Origin: Bacillota bacterium
GTDB lineage: Bacteria > Bacillota > Clostridia > DSM-8532
Length of the DNA: 64,000 bases
Direction of reading: 5' to 3'
Assembly (NCBI GenBank): GCA_023443745.1
Contig: JAEZTB010000030.1
Span: 248,001 to 312,000, forward strand
Shown piece by piece: positions 1 through 8,562 of this stretch. The number at the start of each line of letters is the position of its first letter. Positions within the stretch are counted from its first letter, which is position 1. The notes below the pieces were generated by a model that was not told where the DNA came from, made no database searches, and saw only the letters and a program-made list of their open reading frames with translations. The translations under genes were made by a program, and so were the position numbers.

Positions 1-173
1 TGCTACTGCCGCTTGTGGCAATACAGGTCGGCTTGGCCCTTTACTGCGTGGTGAAGATTTTCAAAGAAGGCGTTCAGAACCTAAACAAATGGGTGTGGCT
101 TGCTATCTGCGTATTTGTCAATCTCTTGGGACCGATCATCTTTTTGATCGTTGGAAGAAAGAAGGAATACTGA
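1..173 (+). CDS. PLDc_N-type small membrane protein, 3' end (YxlE-like)
   Basis: Only the C-terminal 56 residues are in the window. Two hydrophobic segments are joined by a short loop rich in K and N, and the protein ends in the GP-I-I-F-L-I-V-G-R pattern typical of the PLDc_N (phospholipase D nuclease N-terminal) family of small membrane proteins. The stop codon overlaps the start of the ABC ATPase (TGATG), so the two are translationally coupled. The order PLDc_N, ABC ATPase, ABC permease matches yxlE-yxlF-yxlG of the Bacillus sigY operon, where these membrane proteins restrain the sigma factor. A similar role here is inference, since the upstream genes are outside the window. Confidence 0.75.
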   Translation, partial: LLPLVAIQVGLALYCVVKIFKEGVQNLNKWVWLAICVFVNLLGPIIFLIVGRKKEY

Positions 174-1087
174 TGATTACTGTTAAAGATTTGCATAAGG
201 AATTCAAAACCTTCCATGCTCTTAAAGGCATAGAGCTCCGTGTCAAAAAGGGTGAGATATACGGGTTTGTAGGACAAAACGGAGCAGGAAAGTCAACAAC
301 AATGAATATTCTGGCAGGGCTTTCCCAACCCACTAACGGCCAGTGCTTTGTAAACGGCAGGGACGTGACCAAAATACACCATCCCTTCGAACTCAATATC
401 GGCTATTTGCCGGAGGATCCCAAGTTTTACCCTTGGATGAGTGCCTTTGAAACTCTCGAATACCTGGGTAACAGTGCGACCCACACCGTAACCAAGGAAA
501 GGATCAACAATGTGCTTGAATGGGTAGGTCTCAACAATTCTGCCAACCGGCGTGTGGGGGGCTTTTCACGGGGTATGAAGCAGCGTCTTGGAATTGGTGC
601 CGCGCTTATCCACGATCCTGAATTGCTGATACTTGATGAACCTTCCTCCGCACTAGACCCTGAAGGACGCAGTGATGTGCTCAGTTTGATTATGGAGCTG
701 AAGAAAATGGGCAAAACCGTGTTCTTTTCCACACATATTCTAAGTGATGTTGAACGGGTTTGTGACACAGTGGGCATGATTGTCGCAGGAACAATGGCCA
801 TGGAGAAGCCGCTTGCCGAAATTCAAAGGGACAATATCATCCCCATTTACGACATTACCCTTCAAGCCTCTTGGGAGAAGGAAATCCTTGAAAACCTTCA
901 ACAGGTGGAAGGTGTAAAGAGTATTGACATTAAGGGGAATACCCTTTCAGTAACCACAACGGAAGATAGTACCATCTCTACGCGGCTTATGCGTTTTCTT
1001 ACCGACAATAATCTCGAGGTCAGCGTATTTATGCGTCGGAAAAATGACCTTGAGGACATATTTATTAAAGAGGTGAACGGAAAATGA
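173..1087 (+). CDS. ABC transporter ATP-binding protein (YxlF-like)
   Basis: A 304-residue ABC ATPase that powers the adjacent permease at the inner face of the membrane. Visible motifs are Walker A GQNGAGKST near residue 39, an ABC signature SRGMKQ in the middle, Walker B LLILDEPSSALDP and the switch histidine in FFSTHILSD. The last ~90 residues form the regulatory tail common in ABC-2 exporters. The start was placed at 173 because that ATG overlaps the stop of the preceding gene and begins the conserved ITVKDLHKEF strand; an upstream ATG at 89 lies inside the previous gene in another frame. Its end overlaps the permease start by four bases (ATGA). The substrate cannot be read from the sequence. 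Confidence 0.9.
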   Translation: MITVKDLHKEFKTFHALKGIELRVKKGEIYGFVGQNGAGKSTTMNILAGLSQPTNGQCFVNGRDVTKIHHPFELNIGYLPEDPKFYPWMSAFETLEYLGNSATHTVTKERINNVLEWVGLNNSANRRVGGFSRGMKQRLGIGAALIHDPELLILDEPSSALDPEGRSDVLSLIMELKKMGKTVFFSTHILSDVERVCDTVGMIVAGTMAMEKPLAEIQRDNIIPIYDITLQASWEKEILENLQQVEGVKSIDIKGNTLSVTTTEDSTISTRLMRFLTDNNLEVSVFMRRKNDLEDIFIKEVNGK

Positions 1088-1857
1088 TTAAGGATATCAG
1101 CAAGGAATTAAAATATGGTCTTCGTAACAGCAGATTTCTGATATTACTCATAAGCTTTTTGTTTTTTGCTCTTTTAACACCGGTCATGATGAAGGTGGTA
1201 CTTCCGGAGGTGCTCAAATCCCAATTTCCCGGAATGACGGTGCAGCAACTGCAGGGCATGATGAATATGACACAGCTAGGTAGCGTTCAAAGCTATATGG
1301 GGGACATATTCGAAATAGGCTCCATCATCGTGGCCTTTTCTCTGTGCGGTCTCATGGCTCAGGAGATCAAGGACAATACACTTGTTATGCCCCTTTGCTC
1401 CGGCAAACGGTTTGGCGGCATCATTGGCGCCAAAATGCTCGTGTTTGGCTTTGTACTGGTACTTGTTCCATTGATCACACTTATTATCGATTATACGTAT
1501 GCAGGATTGCTCTTTTCATTTGATATCGGTATCAGGCCCATTGTCCGCGGGGGATTGCTGCAGGGTGTTTATATGGTATTTCTTCTCGCATGTGTGGTAA
1601 TGTGGGGTACACTTGTAAAAAGGCCTGTCGCGGCCGGATTTATGACGCTGGCGACAGCATTCGGATTACATTTTGTGGGTGGTCTGCTAGATGCTCATGA
1701 ATACTTGCCATCAGGACTTCTTAACGAGGCACAGAAACTTTCGGAAACCCCAGCTTCATCCCTCAGCAAAACGTTGTTCATCACCATTGGCATTATTATT
1801 GCCTTTATGATCATCACCCTGACTCACCTCAGAAGTATGGAATGGAATGAGCGGTAG
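1084..1857 (+). CDS. ABC-2 type permease (YxlG-like)
   Basis: A 257-residue integral membrane protein with about six hydrophobic segments (roughly residues 18-38, 78-96, 115-140, 155-178, 185-205 and 228-248), the usual topology of ABC-2 family permeases. It overlaps the ATPase gene by four bases and would be its membrane partner. The gene ends 20 bp before a convergent gene, so this is the last cistron of the operon. Substrate unknown. By analogy with yxlG it may belong to a stress-sigma control operon rather than a classical exporter; that is inference from gene order only. Confidence 0.85.
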   Translation: MIKDISKELKYGLRNSRFLILLISFLFFALLTPVMMKVVLPEVLKSQFPGMTVQQLQGMMNMTQLGSVQSYMGDIFEIGSIIVAFSLCGLMAQEIKDNTLVMPLCSGKRFGGIIGAKMLVFGFVLVLVPLITLIIDYTYAGLLFSFDIGIRPIVRGGLLQGVYMVFLLACVVMWGTLVKRPVAAGFMTLATAFGLHFVGGLLDAHEYLPSGLLNEAQKLSETPASSLSKTLFITIGIIIAFMIITLTHLRSMEWNER

Positions 1858-1877
1858 ATGTTCTCATCTGGCATGGC

Positions 1878-2153
1878 TTATTTTACCACTTCTCTTTCCT
1901 TGATGGTCACCTTGATCATATCTCCCGGCTGCTTACCGATTTTAGCTCTAATCTCTTTTCTGATGCCGATGATGTGACAAGGTGTTTTCATACGCACCAG
2001 ACTTCCCTCGTAGGGTTCGCCGTCAAAAGTAGCTGTAACCGGAACTCTGCCTTTACCAAACTCGGCCTTGACATCAAAGGGAATCTCTATATACGCGCCA
2101 TCGATATCCGGCACCTTCTTGATTTCCGCCTCAAACTCATAGATCTTACTCAT
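1878..2153 (-). CDS. DUF1905 family protein
   Basis: A 91-residue protein that matches the DUF1905 family across its full length: an acidic N-terminal strand (YEFEAEIKK), a GGAYIEIPFDV-like segment, an FGKGRVPVTATFDGEPYEGS loop and a GIRKEIRAKIGKQPGD ending. Such proteins are small single-domain beta barrels, sometimes fused to a YdeI-type helical domain; no reaction is established. The start is supported by GGAGG followed by AATTT and ATG. It is convergent with the ABC permease gene. A promoter probably lies in the A+T-rich stretch 2160-2225. Confidence 0.8.
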   Translation of the reverse strand: MSKIYEFEAEIKKVPDIDGAYIEIPFDVKAEFGKGRVPVTATFDGEPYEGSLVRMKTPCHIIGIRKEIRAKIGKQPGDMIKVTIKEREVVK

Positions 2154-2250
2154 AAATTCCTCCTGCTATATGGGTTAATGATTATCTTTATTTTATCCCA
2201 TATCATCCGATTCCGTCATTAGTATTATCCTTTTTTAAAGCAAAACAAAA

Positions 2251-2280
2251 CCCCAAAGGCTAGATTTCTAGCATTTGGGG
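2251..2280 (-). terminator. rho-independent terminator of the 34-aa gene
   Basis: CCCCAAA at 2251 and TTTGGGG at 2274 pair around a GGCTAGA/TCTAGC inner stem with a very short loop. On the minus strand the hairpin is followed by TTTTGTTTT. It lies 38 bp after the stop of the small minus-strand gene at 2318. Confidence 0.75.
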
Positions 2281-2317
2281 TGCATACCAAAATGGGTAGT
2301 CATTTATATCACTTCAA

Positions 2318-2422
2318 TTATTTTTTAGCAACCTTTGCAAGCCCGATCTCATAATTCCAGATCGCTTTTATGAAATAGTAAGTTCCTGCTAATACTGCTC
2401 CAAGAATTAAAAGTTCCATCAT
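2318..2422 (-). CDS. 34-residue single-pass membrane peptide
   Basis: A short ORF with an excellent ribosome binding site (GGAGGTG, 7 bp spacer) and its own downstream terminator, so it is probably a real gene despite its size. The product starts MMELLILGAVLAGTYYF, giving one membrane helix, followed by a tail with an aromatic patch (IWNYE) and a basic end (KVAKK). No family is recognised. Possibilities include a small regulatory or stress membrane protein or a type I toxin-like peptide, but there is no antisense evidence for a toxin. Two tandem palindromes 60-95 bp upstream suggest repressor control. Confidence 0.6.
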   Translation of the reverse strand: MMELLILGAVLAGTYYFIKAIWNYEIGLAKVAKK

Positions 2423-2479
2423 AATAAGCACCTCCAAAATCACTATCACATGTCCATTTGTCTTTTTATTATCAATCTA

Positions 2480-2516
2480 TGTTAATAGTTTAACATATAG
2501 TGTTAATAATTTAACA
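2480..2516. promoter_or_regulatory. tandem palindromic operator
   Basis: Two near-identical palindromes, TGTTAATAGTTTAACA at 2480 and TGTTAATAATTTAACA at 2501, are spaced exactly 21 bp apart, so a dimeric repressor would bind both on the same helix face. They lie upstream of the 34-aa minus-strand gene, just beyond a GATAAT -10-like box. Confidence 0.55.
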
Positions 2517-2583
2517 TATACACTTTTAATAAATTTTCCCCTCTTTTTTTGGTGATTTTTATATAGATGTGCAATGTATGTAT

Positions 2584-2773
2584 CTACTTGCTGAAGTACT
2601 CTATGATGATATTGTTTATTTCATCTGCGATTTCATGGTTGATGCCATGCCCTACATCGGCAAAGAAACGAACATTCATTTTATATTTCTCCAGTGCAGA
2701 AGTGCGGCGCAAGCGCGGCCGCATTATATATCCACATCAATGCAGAATCATCACCAACGCCGTGAAAGAGCAA
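2584..2773 (-). pseudogene. alpha/beta hydrolase relic
   Basis: Two fragments of one hydrolase remain in different frames. The upstream piece reads LLFHGVGDDSAL, the oxyanion-loop motif near the N-terminus of YpfH/carboxylesterase-type alpha/beta hydrolases. The downstream piece reads FFADVGHGINHEIADE and runs to a stop, the segment carrying the catalytic histidine near the C-terminus. The nucleophile region between them is missing and the frame is broken, so the gene is an internally deleted relic. The plus-strand ORFs across this stretch have no family resemblance and are shadows. Confidence 0.6.
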
Positions 2774-2882
2774 CTTTCACAACTGCCGATTAGGCAGGCC
2801 GTTGTTTCCTTAAAAACGTCGAGAAGATCCCAGCAGATATGATATACTGAACATACTTCATGAAGGAAAATTATGGTGTATT

Positions 2883-3284
2883 ATGAATTATTTCTTTACC
2901 ATCTGGTCGGTAATCGTATATATCGAAAACAGGATAGAGGAAAGGATTAACTATACTGAGCTGGAAAAAGCAACGGGCTTTTCATTAGCCCATATTCGGG
3001 ACATATTCAGGAAAAAGACAGAGGTGTCCCTATCCCGATATATATTGTCCCGGAAGATATCCTATGCGGCTTATGAAATTTTGCACAGCCACCATAATGT
3101 ACTCACTATTGCTACAAAGTACGGTTTTCAAAACCACGATACATTCACAAGAGCTTTTAAACGTGTTACCGGTCTCACACCCAGTGAATTCAAAGAAAAA
3201 CGGCCGCCTGTTGGGAGGATCAAGCTTTGTGCCGGCGTTTATGGTATTGGTCTTTTAACAAGAAAAAGAGAGGATGATTTATGA
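2883..3284 (+). CDS. AraC-type HTH regulator without sensor domain
   Basis: A 133-residue protein consisting almost only of the AraC/XylS DNA-binding domain: a first helix-turn-helix around residues 22-60 (ATGFSLAHIRDIFRKKT) and a second around residues 72-115 (ATKYGFQNHDTFTRAFKRVTGLTPSEF). Full AraC proteins carry an extra ligand domain, which is absent. The next gene begins inside its stop codon (ATGATGA), so the two are co-translated. The partner protein may supply the sensing function, as many regulators in this family are fused to effector domains; that is inference. Confidence 0.85.
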   Translation: MNYFFTIWSVIVYIENRIEERINYTELEKATGFSLAHIRDIFRKKTEVSLSRYILSRKISYAAYEILHSHHNVLTIATKYGFQNHDTFTRAFKRVTGLTPSEFKEKRPPVGRIKLCAGVYGIGLLTRKREDDL

Positions 3285-4405
3285 TGAATAATCAAAAAAA
3301 AAGCAGTAATGGAAACAGTGTTGTATTATACGGGATTTCGAAAGTTGAATATGGTGCCAATGGGTGTACGCCTTACCCCATGTGTGTGAAAAGCTGTGCA
3401 AATTACCTAGGTCAGGACATCGGGCTAGATTTTGCAATGGTATCTACAGGTGCCGCTTTCCGATTAACATGGGACACCACTTCATGGAATGGCGGAAATG
3501 TAGACGTCATCCATACCTACGATGATCCGGAGGAGGTTTATCGATTAGGTATAGAGGCATTAGGCCGCAGGTTCCAGATACTATCCAGGGCAACAAATCC
3601 ATGCGATGTGAAGCTTAATAGTACTATAAATTCTGATAATAAGAGTAACTTTATCAGCTTCATTAAAGCGCAGATCGATAAGGGATATCCCTGCATAGCT
3701 CTTGGCATAATTGGTCCTCCTGAAGCTTGTATAGTAACGGGATACAGAGAAAACGGAGAGGTTTTGCTAGGCTGGAATTTTTTTCAGGATAGTTCCGAAT
3801 TTGCATCAGAAGTCAAAATAGATGATTCGGGTTATTTTATAGCCGATAAATGGTGGGAAAACAATGATACGGTCGCTGTCATCTCTATGAGCGAAATCAT
3901 CAACGAACCTATAAAGACAAAAAGTATCATTGAAACTGCAATAAAAGTAATGACGGGACGGCTGGACAAGAAATCAGACAGAATATATGCAAAAGGCATT
4001 ATGGCTTATGATGCATGGAAAAAAGCCATATTGAACGAATCTGAGTTTCCTCCGAAAGCAATCTTGCCCATCCTGGCTGAGCGGCTTATGTGCCATGGCG
4101 ATGCAATGGATTGTCTGGCAGACGGCCGGTATAATGCGACTGTATTCATGAAAAAACTGTCTGAGGAGCACCCCGAGTTAAAGGATTTATGCAATTGTGC
4201 TCAGGAACAATTTTCAAAAGTGTCGTCAAACATATGGAAAATGGCGGAGGTTCTCGGTGGATATGCCAGAAACGAACAGCAAATGCGTAATTTGGCCGAT
4301 CCAGATAAGAGGCGGCAAACCGCCATCTTGATCGACGAATGCAAAGCTGCTGATATGAGGGCTCTTGAGGCATTGAAATCACTGAATGATCTAATTGAAG
4401 ATTAA
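3281..4405 (+). CDS. BtrH/C39-like papain-fold protein (uncertain)
   Basis: A 374-residue soluble protein coupled to the AraC gene. Its N-terminal half has a NGCTPYPMCVKSCANYLG segment followed by GAAFRLTWDTTSWNGGN and, near residue 145, CIALGIIGPPEACIVTGY. This Cys-early, G-Y-late pattern resembles the BtrH N-terminal/C39-like cysteine-peptidase fold. The C-terminal third is helical, with a Cys-rich stretch (LKDLCNCAQEQF). No signal peptide. If the fold is right the protein could be an acyltransferase, peptidase or catalytically dead sensor. I do not recognise a specific function. It is followed directly by a terminator, so the operon has two genes. Confidence 0.55.
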   Translation: MMNNQKKSSNGNSVVLYGISKVEYGANGCTPYPMCVKSCANYLGQDIGLDFAMVSTGAAFRLTWDTTSWNGGNVDVIHTYDDPEEVYRLGIEALGRRFQILSRATNPCDVKLNSTINSDNKSNFISFIKAQIDKGYPCIALGIIGPPEACIVTGYRENGEVLLGWNFFQDSSEFASEVKIDDSGYFIADKWWENNDTVAVISMSEIINEPIKTKSIIETAIKVMTGRLDKKSDRIYAKGIMAYDAWKKAILNESEFPPKAILPILAERLMCHGDAMDCLADGRYNATVFMKKLSEEHPELKDLCNCAQEQFSKVSSNIWKMAEVLGGYARNEQQMRNLADPDKRRQTAILIDECKAADMRALEALKSLNDLIED

Positions 4406-4420
4406 GCCACCTATGTCAAA

Positions 4421-4444
4421 AAGCCGCACATTGTGCGGCTTTCT
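4421..4444 (+). terminator. terminator after the AraC operon
   Basis: AAGCCGCACA and TTGTGCGGCTT form an almost loop-free hairpin 15 bp after the stop, followed by TTCT. It may also serve the convergent merR gene. Confidence 0.65.
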
Positions 4445-4526
4445 GCTGCTTAGGACGACGATTCAGTAATTCCTCCCTTGTAAAAATCCCTGGAGAGGTT
4501 CCCACCATTTCGGTTTTTGCTTACGA

Positions 4527-5294
4527 TCAGAATTCATATTCTCCCTCCCAGGCTTTTGATAAAAAAAGTATATCATCAAGAATAGCCATCATTTCCAATG
4601 CATCCTTTTCGGCCATGCTCAGTGCTGTCATATAGCGGTCGGCAGCACAGACTATATCCTCATCTTCACCGGGTGTATTGATAACCTCCCGTATATTCAT
4701 TTCTCCATTATCCAACCGATTGAGCATACGCAGAATGGACATCATGGAATAGTGGGCACTTCTAAGGGTCCGGATGATTTTAAGCCGTTCAATCTCTTTT
4801 AATCCGTATTTTCTGAATCCATTTGAATGCCGTGGTACCTGTATCAAGCCGTTTCTTTCCCAGTCACGCAAGACATCCGTCGTGATTCCGAGGATTCCGG
4901 CAGTCTCTTTTCTGCTTATTAATACTCTATTTTCATCCTGTGTACTGCTGTTTCCGATAATATCAAGGGTTATGCGGATGGCTTCTTCAGCCCCCGCTTT
5001 TTCTTCTTTTAAATGCTCCAGATAATTTTGCGTACCCAGATACGCCCCATCAATATCGTCTGAAGCTGCTGTTTTTACTATTTCTAAGACTTCCTGTCTG
5101 AGTCTGCTGCTGATAATCTCCGCCCTGAAAGCAGTGCGAAGCAGCCTAAGCTGTTCAAGATGCCTGTCGTTGAAGATACGGTATCCGCTTTTTGTTCTCG
5201 GTATCACAGGAAGTAGTCCCATCTCCTCATAAAACCGTATCGTATTTGGATGAACTCCTATTAGCTTTGCGATTTGAGCTGTTTTATAGGTCAT
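4527..5294 (-). CDS. MerR-family regulator with two HTH domains
   Basis: A 255-residue regulator with two separate MerR-type winged helices: residues 3-70 (TAQIAKLIGVHPNTIRFYEEMGLL) and residues ~126-195 (SRKETAGILGITTDVLRDWERNGLI). Usual MerR proteins have one such domain and a coiled-coil or drug-binding tail. Here the second HTH replaces the effector domain and a ~50-residue helical tail follows. The start is supported by a GGGGGTGG ribosome site. It lies 69 bp downstream of the UvrA-like gene on the same strand and probably controls it, as MerR regulators often accompany drug-resistance ATPases. Confidence 0.8.
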   Translation of the reverse strand: MTYKTAQIAKLIGVHPNTIRFYEEMGLLPVIPRTKSGYRIFNDRHLEQLRLLRTAFRAEIISSRLRQEVLEIVKTAASDDIDGAYLGTQNYLEHLKEEKAGAEEAIRITLDIIGNSSTQDENRVLISRKETAGILGITTDVLRDWERNGLIQVPRHSNGFRKYGLKEIERLKIIRTLRSAHYSMMSILRMLNRLDNGEMNIREVINTPGEDEDIVCAADRYMTALSMAEKDALEMMAILDDILFLSKAWEGEYEF

Positions 5295-5363
5295 AATGGA
5301 ACCACCCCCTTTCCCTGTTATATCTGCCTTTATTTTACCCTATATTTAAGCGCAGTACATACC

Positions 5364-7907
5364 TTAAGCATTCATAAGCAGTCCAGCCAAGAACTTTCCT
5401 GTAACAGAGCGAGTATTTTTCATGATTTCCTCCGGTGTGCCCAGGGCAATGATCTCCCCGCCTTCGTTCCCGCCCTCAGGGCCAAGATCAATAACCCAGT
5501 CCGATGCCATGATCAGGTCCGCATTGTGTTCAATTACTACTACGCTGTTGCCAAGGCTCACCAGCCGGTCAAACACATTGATCAGCTTGCCCGCATCATG
5601 GGGATGGAGCCCGGTGGTCGGTTCATCAAAAAGGTACATCACCTTTCCGCTGCTGCTTCTGGAAAGCTCCTTTGCCAGCTTCAGCCTCTGGGCCTCTCCG
5701 CCTGACAGCGTTGCCGCCGATTGCCCAAGGCTAAGATACCCGAGCCCCACATCCTGAAGTACTTTTAGCTTTGTAACAATGCTCTCCTGGCCGGCAAACA
5801 ACAACAAGGCTTCGTCGATGCTCAATTCCAATACATCCGAAATGTTATATCCTCTGTATTTTATATCCAAAACAGGCTTCTGGTACCGCTTACCGTGACA
5901 CACAGAACAGACAACTTCCACATCGGGCAAAAAATGCATGGAGATGGACAGCTTGCCGGTACCCTGGCACTTTTCACACCTACCGCCAACCACATTATAG
6001 GAAAAGTATTTGGCAGAGAGAGCCTTTGCTTTTGTTTCCGGCTGTAAGGCAAATAAATCCCGTATATCGGTAAAAAGGTCGGTGTAGGTCGCCGCATTGG
6101 AACGGTTGGAGCGACCAATGGACTGCTGGTTTATGAGAATGACGTCATCCAGGCTTTCAAAGCCGGAAATGCCGGAATTTCCGCTTTTCTTAGGCTGATG
6201 GAAGTATGCATCGGCAGCCTGCGCCAGAGCGCCAAAGATCAGGCTGGACTTTCCACTGCCCGAAACACCGGTAACCGCCACAAGCCGTCCAAGAGGAATG
6301 TCAACATTTATATTTTTAAGATTGTTGACATTCGCATTCCTGATGCTTACATGGATGCTATTGCTCTGAATCTTCTTTCGCCCCGGCTTACAGGCTTTTG
6401 ACTGGAGGTATTTACCCGTAATAGAGGTCTCACAGCTGATAATCTCCTGAGCTTTGCCGCAGGCAACAATCTGACCGCCTTGTTTGCCCGCGCCGGGGCC
6501 GAAATCGACGATATGGTCTGCCGCCTTCATCATTTCCACATCATGCTCAATAACAATGACCGTATTTCCCTTGTCCCGCAGACGCCTCAACACTTCGATA
6601 ATTTTTCCGGTATCCCGTGAGTGCAGGCCCGATGTAGGCTCGTCCAGTACGTACAGCACCCCTGTCAGGCCGCTTCCCAGAATGGAAGCCAGCTTGATGC
6701 GCTGCCATTCTCCGGCTGACAGGGTGCTGGCGGGCTGATTGAGGCTCAGATACCCGGCACCCACGTCAATAATACGGTCAATCCTTCGATTGAGGTCATC
6801 CACGACCTGATGGACAATATCAAGCGCACCTGGTGAAACAGAATCCGGAAGATGTTTCAACCACTCGCTGACGCCGGTAAGAGACTTAGTCATCAGCTGT
6901 TTTATATTAATGCCTCCAACCTTCACTTCAAGTGTCTCCGGCCTGAACCGTATGCCCTGGCACTCAGGACACTCCTGCTGGATTAAGAACTTCTCAAGCT
7001 TTTGTCTGGCGCTGGCAGAGCTGTTTTCCGTATACCGACGCATGAGATTGGTCACTACTCCCTCGAACCTTCCGTCGGGTACGGTTTTCGGAGGAGTGAT
7101 ATCAGGAAATTGCTTCTGAAAGTGCTTGCTCAGGACACCGTACAAGAGCAGCTCCATCTGGACGTCATTGTATCTGCCAATAGGCGTATCCATATCCATA
7201 TCGAAGCCGTAGTGCTTGGCCCCCTGAATCATAGATGTACCATATCTGTCGATATACACCTGATCCCATCCGTAGATGGCAAATTCCCTGATGCTTTTGG
7301 ATTTATCTATCAAAAGGCTGACGTCCGGTGAATTCACAACTCCGATTCCCAAACAGACAGGGCATGCCCCCTGGGGTTTGTTAAAGGAGAAATGACTTGC
7401 CGTCAGCTCAACAACCCGCTTACCGCAATGGGGACATGGAATAAACTGCTCATACAGCTCTGTATTGCCCGGCTCCTGGTCAGGCATTTCGGTATAAACC
7501 GCAAGTTCTGTTTCCTCATAGTTTTGTGTAATAAGCTTTCCGCAGTGCGGGCATGGCCTCTCGCCCAACTTTGAGAACAGTATCCGCAGGTAAGCTAAAA
7601 TGTCGGTAACCGTGCCCACCGTAGAACGCGGGTTATTGCTTGTATGATGCTGGTTGATTGAGATGGCAGGTGATAATCCCTCGATGGAATCCACCTTTGG
7701 CTTGCTGCCCATATCCATTGTCATGCCCATGGATTCCATATACTGCCTTTGACATTCCCTTTGCAGGGTTTCAAGTGCCAGCGTGGATTTACCGCTGCCG
7801 GACAGACCTGTGAAAACGATCAGCTTATTCTTTGGAAGCTGCAAATCCACATTTTTGAGATTGTTTTCTTTTGCACCCTTAATAGTAATGAACATCCTAT
7901 TTATCAT
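5364..7907 (-). CDS. UvrA-like ABC ATPase (short, drug-resistance type)
   Basis: About 847 residues against ~940 for housekeeping UvrA. Two ABC cassettes are visible: Walker A GLSGSGKSTL and GVSGSGKSSL, signatures LSAGEWQRIKLA and LSGGEAQRLKLA, Walker B DEPTSGLH and DEPTTGLHP. Zinc modules of the CPHCGK...CPVC type and a CEKCQGTGK...CSVCHGK finger are present, as in UvrA. Shorter UvrA-like proteins (the DrrC type) protect DNA from intercalating drugs or act in non-canonical repair. The start at 7907 (MINRMFITIKG) follows a purine-rich GAAGGG; 7895 is an alternative. The next gene downstream is the MerR regulator. The first signature has A instead of G (LSAGE). Confidence 0.85.
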   Translation of the reverse strand: MINRMFITIKGAKENNLKNVDLQLPKNKLIVFTGLSGSGKSTLALETLQRECQRQYMESMGMTMDMGSKPKVDSIEGLSPAISINQHHTSNNPRSTVGTVTDILAYLRILFSKLGERPCPHCGKLITQNYEETELAVYTEMPDQEPGNTELYEQFIPCPHCGKRVVELTASHFSFNKPQGACPVCLGIGVVNSPDVSLLIDKSKSIREFAIYGWDQVYIDRYGTSMIQGAKHYGFDMDMDTPIGRYNDVQMELLLYGVLSKHFQKQFPDITPPKTVPDGRFEGVVTNLMRRYTENSSASARQKLEKFLIQQECPECQGIRFRPETLEVKVGGINIKQLMTKSLTGVSEWLKHLPDSVSPGALDIVHQVVDDLNRRIDRIIDVGAGYLSLNQPASTLSAGEWQRIKLASILGSGLTGVLYVLDEPTSGLHSRDTGKIIEVLRRLRDKGNTVIVIEHDVEMMKAADHIVDFGPGAGKQGGQIVACGKAQEIISCETSITGKYLQSKACKPGRKKIQSNSIHVSIRNANVNNLKNINVDIPLGRLVAVTGVSGSGKSSLIFGALAQAADAYFHQPKKSGNSGISGFESLDDVILINQQSIGRSNRSNAATYTDLFTDIRDLFALQPETKAKALSAKYFSYNVVGGRCEKCQGTGKLSISMHFLPDVEVVCSVCHGKRYQKPVLDIKYRGYNISDVLELSIDEALLLFAGQESIVTKLKVLQDVGLGYLSLGQSAATLSGGEAQRLKLAKELSRSSSGKVMYLFDEPTTGLHPHDAGKLINVFDRLVSLGNSVVVIEHNADLIMASDWVIDLGPEGGNEGGEIIALGTPEEIMKNTRSVTGKFLAGLLMNA

Positions 7908-7966
7908 CTCCCCGTACCCTTCGTACCTGCGGCAAAGCACCACAGACCTAAACCCACAATAAAAAA

Positions 7967-8002
7967 CAGTATACCACCGCATTTTTTTGTGGTGGTATAC
8001 TG
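7967..8002 (-). terminator. terminator of the redox operon
   Basis: Perfect 12-bp inverted repeat (CAGTATACCACC/GGTGGTATACTG) with a 12-nt loop, followed on the minus strand by TTTTTT. It closes the tetR-apbE-FMN-binding-flavodoxin operon 33 bp after the last stop. Confidence 0.85.
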
Positions 8003-8034
8003 GAGGGTTAAAAAACAGCCCTGGATATCATATT

Positions 8035-8562
8035 TCAAAGCCCCATTGCATTTTTAACAGAAGCGGCAATGACCCCCGTCAACTTTGATATCTCAGATTC
8101 ACTCAGGCGGTAAGCGCTTGTATCCTTCATCGCCGGTTTCGGCTCGGATGGCAGCAAATCGACGATATGCAGATCGATGAATGTTATCGGCTTTGCACCG
8201 GTCCTTTTTTCCAAATCACCCGCAAGATCAGGATTCGTGTTCAGTGCGCCACCACTGATGGAAGCAAACGCATAAGGCTGTGGGTGCGCTTTCAAATGCT
8301 GCAAATAAGCGCGAAGCGGAGATGCAACCTTGCCCATCCATACCGGAGCAATAAAGAGAATCCGCTCATATTTCTCCAGCTCGATAGGAAAGGGTTGCAC
8401 CGGGGGCGTACGGTTAAAAATCATATCCAGCATGATGGCCCCCATCTTCCGTGGTTTTTTCTCTGAAATTTCGATATGCTCAGCTGAAAGCACCTTGGCT
8501 ACGGCAGACGCCAAAGCACTGTTATTGCCGGTAAGCGAATAAGAGATAACAGCAACTCTCAT
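8035..8562 (-). CDS. flavodoxin-like protein
   Basis: A 175-residue flavodoxin-fold protein. The N-terminal SYSLTGNNSALA loop is the FMN-phosphate loop (T/S-x-T-G-N-T type), and FIAPVWMGKVASPLRAYL is the second flavin-contact segment. The role would be a soluble one-electron carrier in the cytoplasm. Its start overlaps the stop of the FMN-binding gene by four bases, so the two are coupled. Partner genes apbE and the FMN-binding protein make a small extracytoplasmic flavin electron-transfer set plausible. Confidence 0.85.
   Translation of the reverse strand: MRVAVISYSLTGNNSALASAVAKVLSAEHIEISEKKPRKMGAIMLDMIFNRTPPVQPFPIELEKYERILFIAPVWMGKVASPLRAYLQHLKAHPQPYAFASISGGALNTNPDLAGDLEKRTGAKPITFIDLHIVDLLPSEPKPAMKDTSAYRLSESEISKLTGVIAASVKNAMGL

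Noticed and set aside
2567..2842. Plus-strand ORFs of 91 and 74 codons
   Set aside because: They overlap a clear minus-strand hydrolase relic and lack ribosome sites.
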